From assembly GCF_009765965.1 (NCBI RefSeq), contig NZ_LMUL01000014.1:2361037-2425036 (forward strand): a stretch of 64,000 bases of DNA. Direction: 5' to 3'. The stretch is from Caulobacter sp. S45. GTDB taxonomy: Bacteria; Pseudomonadota; Alphaproteobacteria; Caulobacterales; Caulobacteraceae. This document shows, piece by piece, positions 61,015 through 64,000 of this stretch. A model generated the notes under the pieces. It was given only the letters and a program-made list of their open reading frames with translations, did no database searches and had not been told where the DNA came from. How positions within the stretch are numbered: the first letter of the stretch is position 1; each line of letters begins with the position of its first letter. The position numbers and the translations under genes are program-made.

Positions 61015-62286
61015 ATGTCTGACGTCCGTCCCTTCGGCTTGTGGGAACGCATCCTGGCGGTCCGCTATCTGCGGGCCAAGCGCAAGGAGGGCGGGGTCAC
61101 GCTGGTGTCGTGGATCTCCTTCATCGGCATCCTGCTGGCGGTGGCCACGCTGATCATCGTCATGAGCGTGATGAACGGTTTCCGCACCGAGTTGATCGGG
61201 CGGATGATCGGCTTCAACGGCGACGCCTACGTCAACGGGCCCGCCATCAACGGCGCCAACCGTGAGCCCCTGCTGCAGCGCATCCGCGCCCTGCCGGGCG
61301 TGACCCAGGCCCTGCCGGTGCTCGAGGCCCAGGCGCTGGTGGTCGGTCCCGAGCAGGTCAGCGGCGCCTATGTGCGGGGAATCACGCCCGCCGACCTGAA
61401 CGCCACCCGCATCATCGCCACCAACATCAAGGACGGCTCGCTGAAGGGCTTCGGCGAGGGCGAGGACGGCGGCGACATCATCGTGGTCGGTTCGGGCCTG
61501 GCCCAGGCGGCGGGCGTGCACGTCGGCGACAGCCTGACCCTGATGTCGCCCAATGGGCCGAGCACCGCCTTCGGCTCCACGCCCCAACGCAAGGCGTACA
61601 CGGTGGGGGCCATCTTCACCGTGGGCATGAGCGCCTACGACTCCAGCTTCGTCTACATGCCGCTGTCCCAGGCGCAGCTGTTCTTCGGGCGCGATGCGAG
61701 CGTGGACATGGTCCAGGTCGATCTGGCCAACGCCGACAACATCGATCACATGCGCTCGCTGATCACCCACGCCGCCGGGCCCGCCGCGATTGTCACCGAC
61801 TGGCGCGACCGCAACCACAGCTTCTTCACCGCCCTGCAGGTCGAGCGCAGCGTCATGCGACTGATCCTGATGCTGATCGTGGGCATCGCGGTGATGAACA
61901 TCATCTCGGGCCTGGTCATGCTGGTGAAGAACAAGGGACGCGACATCGCCATCCTGCGCACCATGGGCGCCAGCCAGGGCTCGGTGCTGCGGGTCTTCTT
62001 CATGTGCGGGGCGATGATCGGTGCGTCGGCCACCTTCGCCGGCCTGCTCATCGGCGCGCTGTTCTGCACCTTCATCGACCAGATCCAGACGGCGCTGGAG
62101 GCGATCACCCACACCACCCTGTTCGGCTCGGACGTCTACTTCCTCTCTAAGATCCCCGCTCGGATCGAGTGGAGCGAGGTGGCCATCGTGGTGGCCTGGT
62201 CGCTGCTGATGAGCTTCGTCGCCACCCTGCCGCCGGCCTGGCGGGCGTCGCGCCTCGATCCGGTGGAGGCGCTGCGTTATGAGTGA
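61015..62286 (+). CDS. lolC: Lipoprotein-releasing ABC transporter permease LolC/LolE family
   Basis: Inner-membrane permease of the Lol system, which extracts lipoproteins for transfer to the outer membrane. The 423 residues show an N-terminal membrane segment near L-V-S-W-I-S-F-I-G-I-L-L-A-V-A, a large periplasmic domain, three C-terminal membrane segments and the closing L-D-P-V-E-A-L-R-Y-E motif. A single permease gene is present, so it may be the LolF-like homodimeric form. It overlaps lolD by 8 bp. Confidence 0.94.
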   Translation: MSDVRPFGLWERILAVRYLRAKRKEGGVTLVSWISFIGILLAVATLIIVMSVMNGFRTELIGRMIGFNGDAYVNGPAINGANREPLLQRIRALPGVTQALPVLEAQALVVGPEQVSGAYVRGITPADLNATRIIATNIKDGSLKGFGEGEDGGDIIVVGSGLAQAAGVHVGDSLTLMSPNGPSTAFGSTPQRKAYTVGAIFTVGMSAYDSSFVYMPLSQAQLFFGRDASVDMVQVDLANADNIDHMRSLITHAAGPAAIVTDWRDRNHSFFTALQVERSVMRLILMLIVGIAVMNIISGLVMLVKNKGRDIAILRTMGASQGSVLRVFFMCGAMIGASATFAGLLIGALFCTFIDQIQTALEAITHTTLFGSDVYFLSKIPARIEWSEVAIVVAWSLLMSFVATLPPAWRASRLDPVEALRYE

Positions 62287-62974
62287 CGCCCCCGTCCTGT
62301 CCCTGCGCGGCGTCCAGCGCACCTACGTCACCGGCGCCGGCCGCGACCTGGTCGTGCTCCGGGGGGTGGACCTGGACGTGCGGCCGGGCGAGATCGTCGG
62401 CCTGATCGGGCCGTCGGGATCGGGCAAGTCCAGCTTGCTTCACGCCGCGGGCCTGCTGGAGCATCCGACCGCCGGCCAGGTGTCGGTGGCCGGTGTCGAC
62501 TGCACCAAGCTGAACGACAACGCCCGCTCCAAGCTCAGGCTCGACACCATCGGCTTCGTCTACCAGTTCCACCACCTGCTGGCCGAGTTCAGCGCGCTGG
62601 ACAACGTGGCCCTGCCGCAGATGATCCAGGGCGCCAAGCGTCCCGCCGCTCGCGAGCGGGCCAAGGGGCTGCTGGCCCAGCTTGGACTGGCCGATCGGAT
62701 CGAGCATCAGCCTGGCCAGCTCTCCGGTGGCGAACAGCAGCGCGTGGCTATCGCCCGCGCACTGGCCAACAAGCCGCGCCTGCTGCTGGCCGACGAGCCC
62801 ACCGGGAACCTGGACCCCGCCACCTCCGGCGCGGTGTTCCAGAGCCTGTTCGACCTGGCTCGCATCCAGGGCATCGCGGCCCTGATCGCCACCCACAACA
62901 TGCAGCTCGCCAGTTTCATGGACCGAGTGTTCGCGCTGCAGGACGGCCGGTTGGTGGAACAGGGCCGGACGTAG
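62279..62974 (+). CDS. lolD: Lipoprotein-releasing ABC transporter ATP-binding protein
   Basis: ATPase partner of LolC. The 231 residues contain Walker A G-P-S-G-S-G-K-S-S, signature L-S-G-G-E-Q-Q-R-V-A-I-A-R-A-L, Walker B L-L-L-A-D-E-P-T-G-N-L-D and the switch His in A-T-H-N. The MacB/LolD subfamily is indicated by D-E-P-T-G-N-L-D. The start overlaps the lolC stop, a classic coupled pair. Confidence 0.96.
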   Translation: MSDAPVLSLRGVQRTYVTGAGRDLVVLRGVDLDVRPGEIVGLIGPSGSGKSSLLHAAGLLEHPTAGQVSVAGVDCTKLNDNARSKLRLDTIGFVYQFHHLLAEFSALDNVALPQMIQGAKRPAARERAKGLLAQLGLADRIEHQPGQLSGGEQQRVAIARALANKPRLLLADEPTGNLDPATSGAVFQSLFDLARIQGIAALIATHNMQLASFMDRVFALQDGRLVEQGRT

Positions 62975-63031
62975 GCGTATCGGCGTTGAACGCATCGCCA
63001 CCTTGGCCGTTAGCAACGGTAGGAGGCTCCA

Positions 63032-63580
63032 ATGCATACAACCCGATCGACATTGCTGACGGCCGAGGCCGTTCTGCTCATCGTGCTCGGGGTGGCCGCC
63101 CTGATCCTACCGGTGACGGCGGGCCTCGCCCTATCGCTGGTGCTGGGAATCATCTTGGTGCTCAGCGGCGGATTCGGCCTGGTCTCGGCGTTCGGGAGCG
63201 GTTCGCGTCATCCCAGGGGCTGGAGCCTGTTGTCGGCGATCGTCGCCCTGCTGGTGGGGATCGTAATCCTGGTCAACCCATTCGCCGGCGCGGTCGCCCT
63301 GACCGTCCTGCTCGGCCTGTATCTGCTGATCGACGGCGTGGCCATCATCGGCATCGCGCTGAGCCACCGCCGCCGGATGACGGCACGGTGGAGCTGGTTG
63401 CTGGCGTCCGGCGTGCTCGACCTGGTGTTGGCCGTGGTGCTGATCTTCATGAATGCGATCGGTTCGGCCGTGCTGATCGGCATCGTCGTCGGGATTGACC
63501 TGATCGCGGCCGGTATCGCCTTGCTGATGTTCCATCGCATGGGCTCGGGACCGATCAGCTCCAGTTCCGCCCTGCTCTGA
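63032..63580 (+). CDS. HdeD/DUF308 family membrane protein
   Basis: A 182-residue protein with six hydrophobic segments in three repeated pairs, a hallmark of the HdeD (DUF308) family, which includes an acid-resistance protein of E. coli; function here unknown. A strong AGGAGG lies at 63021-63026, with a CCGTT-AGC-AACGG hairpin just upstream. It follows lolD by 57 bp, possibly on the same transcript. Confidence 0.88.
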   Translation: MHTTRSTLLTAEAVLLIVLGVAALILPVTAGLALSLVLGIILVLSGGFGLVSAFGSGSRHPRGWSLLSAIVALLVGIVILVNPFAGAVALTVLLGLYLLIDGVAIIGIALSHRRRMTARWSWLLASGVLDLVLAVVLIFMNAIGSAVLIGIVVGIDLIAAGIALLMFHRMGSGPISSSSALL

Positions 63581-63596
63581 AGCCTATAAGGACGTC

Positions 63597-64000
63597 ATGA
63601 CCGGCTTCGTCTTCGCCACCGGGGTCGAGAACAGCGCGCCCATCGTCGCCGGCGGCAAGCGGCTCGACGAGTATGAACTGTGCGGCCACTACGCCCGCTG
63701 GCGCGAGGACTTCGACGCGGTGCAGGAGCTGGGCCTGGGCTTCCTGCGCTACGGCCCGCAACTGTTCTCTACCTTTGTCGGCGAGGGCCGCTACGACTGG
63801 GCCTTCGCCGACGAGACGCTGAACGATCTGCGGCGGCGTGGGATCACTCCCATCGCCGACCTCTGCCACTTCGGCGTGCCGGACTGGATCGGCGATTTCC
63901 AAAACCCCGACTTCCCGCGCCTGTTCGAGGGCTACGCCCGCGCCTTCGCCCGGCGCTATCCCTGGGTGCAGATGTTCACTCCGGTGAACGAGATGTACAT
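63597..64000 (+). CDS. Glycoside hydrolase family 1-like enzyme (3' part outside window)
   Basis: Only the first 134 residues are visible. V-F-A-T-G-V-E-N-S-A-P, H-Y-A-R-W-R-E-D-F-D-A-V and F-L-R-Y-G-P match the N-terminal TIM-barrel pattern of beta-glucosidase-like GH1 proteins, and the P-V-N-E-M-Y at the window edge corresponds to the acid/base Glu motif (usually T-x-N-E-P). The NEM variant suggests a divergent subfamily. ATG at 63597 has AAGGA upstream; it follows the HdeD-like gene by 16 bp. Confidence 0.8.
   Translation, partial: MTGFVFATGVENSAPIVAGGKRLDEYELCGHYARWREDFDAVQELGLGFLRYGPQLFSTFVGEGRYDWAFADETLNDLRRRGITPIADLCHFGVPDWIGDFQNPDFPRLFEGYARAFARRYPWVQMFTPVNEMY

Overview
The window is GC-rich, gene-dense chromosomal DNA from an alphaproteobacterium, most likely a member of the Caulobacteraceae (Phenylobacterium/Caulobacter-like). 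The evidence is an RpoA starting with the IERNW... sequence, the short alphaproteobacterial type of ProRS, a CarD/CdnL regulator next to ferredoxin FdxA, the mce-DUF1467-proS-lolCD neighbourhood, and the order nuoN-birA-coaX-rnj. The genus is inferred from remembered family resemblance, not from a search. There are no phage genes, transposases, CRISPR arrays or rRNA genes.

Layout. 1-5457: a Rieske oxygenase (cut by the window edge) divergent from a branched-chain 2-oxoacid dehydrogenase operon (bkdA1-bkdA2-bkdB). 5561-16834: a DMT transporter, dusA, a sulfate uptake system whose binding-protein gene faces the permease/ATPase operon tail to tail, a Coq4-like protein, a three-gene unit (FAD oxidoreductase, class I fructose-bisphosphatase, flavin reductase) and a WecG/TagA glycosyltransferase. 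17037-23809: carD, fdxA, a small lipoprotein, topA, a GSGD-repeat DUF2807 protein and a serine hydrolase. 24144-38281: an uninterrupted S10-spc-alpha ribosomal cluster (rpsJ to rplQ) including secY, adk and rpoA, closed by a strong terminator. 38463-38539: tRNA-Asp. 38829-57408: the complete 14-subunit complex I operon nuoA-N, with two extra small membrane-protein genes inserted, running into birA, coaX and rnj. 57575-63580: mce, DUF1467, a lipoprotein, proS, lolC, lolD and an HdeD-like protein. From 63597: a GH1-like glycosidase cut by the window edge.

Functional themes are translation and secretion, respiration (complex I plus a Coq4-like quinone protein), amino-acid oxidation, sulfur uptake and envelope biogenesis. 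The window is mostly housekeeping. The points most worth follow-up are (a) two translationally coupled small membrane proteins inside nuo, (b) families of long palindromic repeats that fill four of the six convergent intergenic gaps, (c) a strong terminator upstream of proS with no annotated gene to terminate, suggesting a small RNA or attenuated leader, and (d) a terminator-like hairpin in the leader of the S10 operon.
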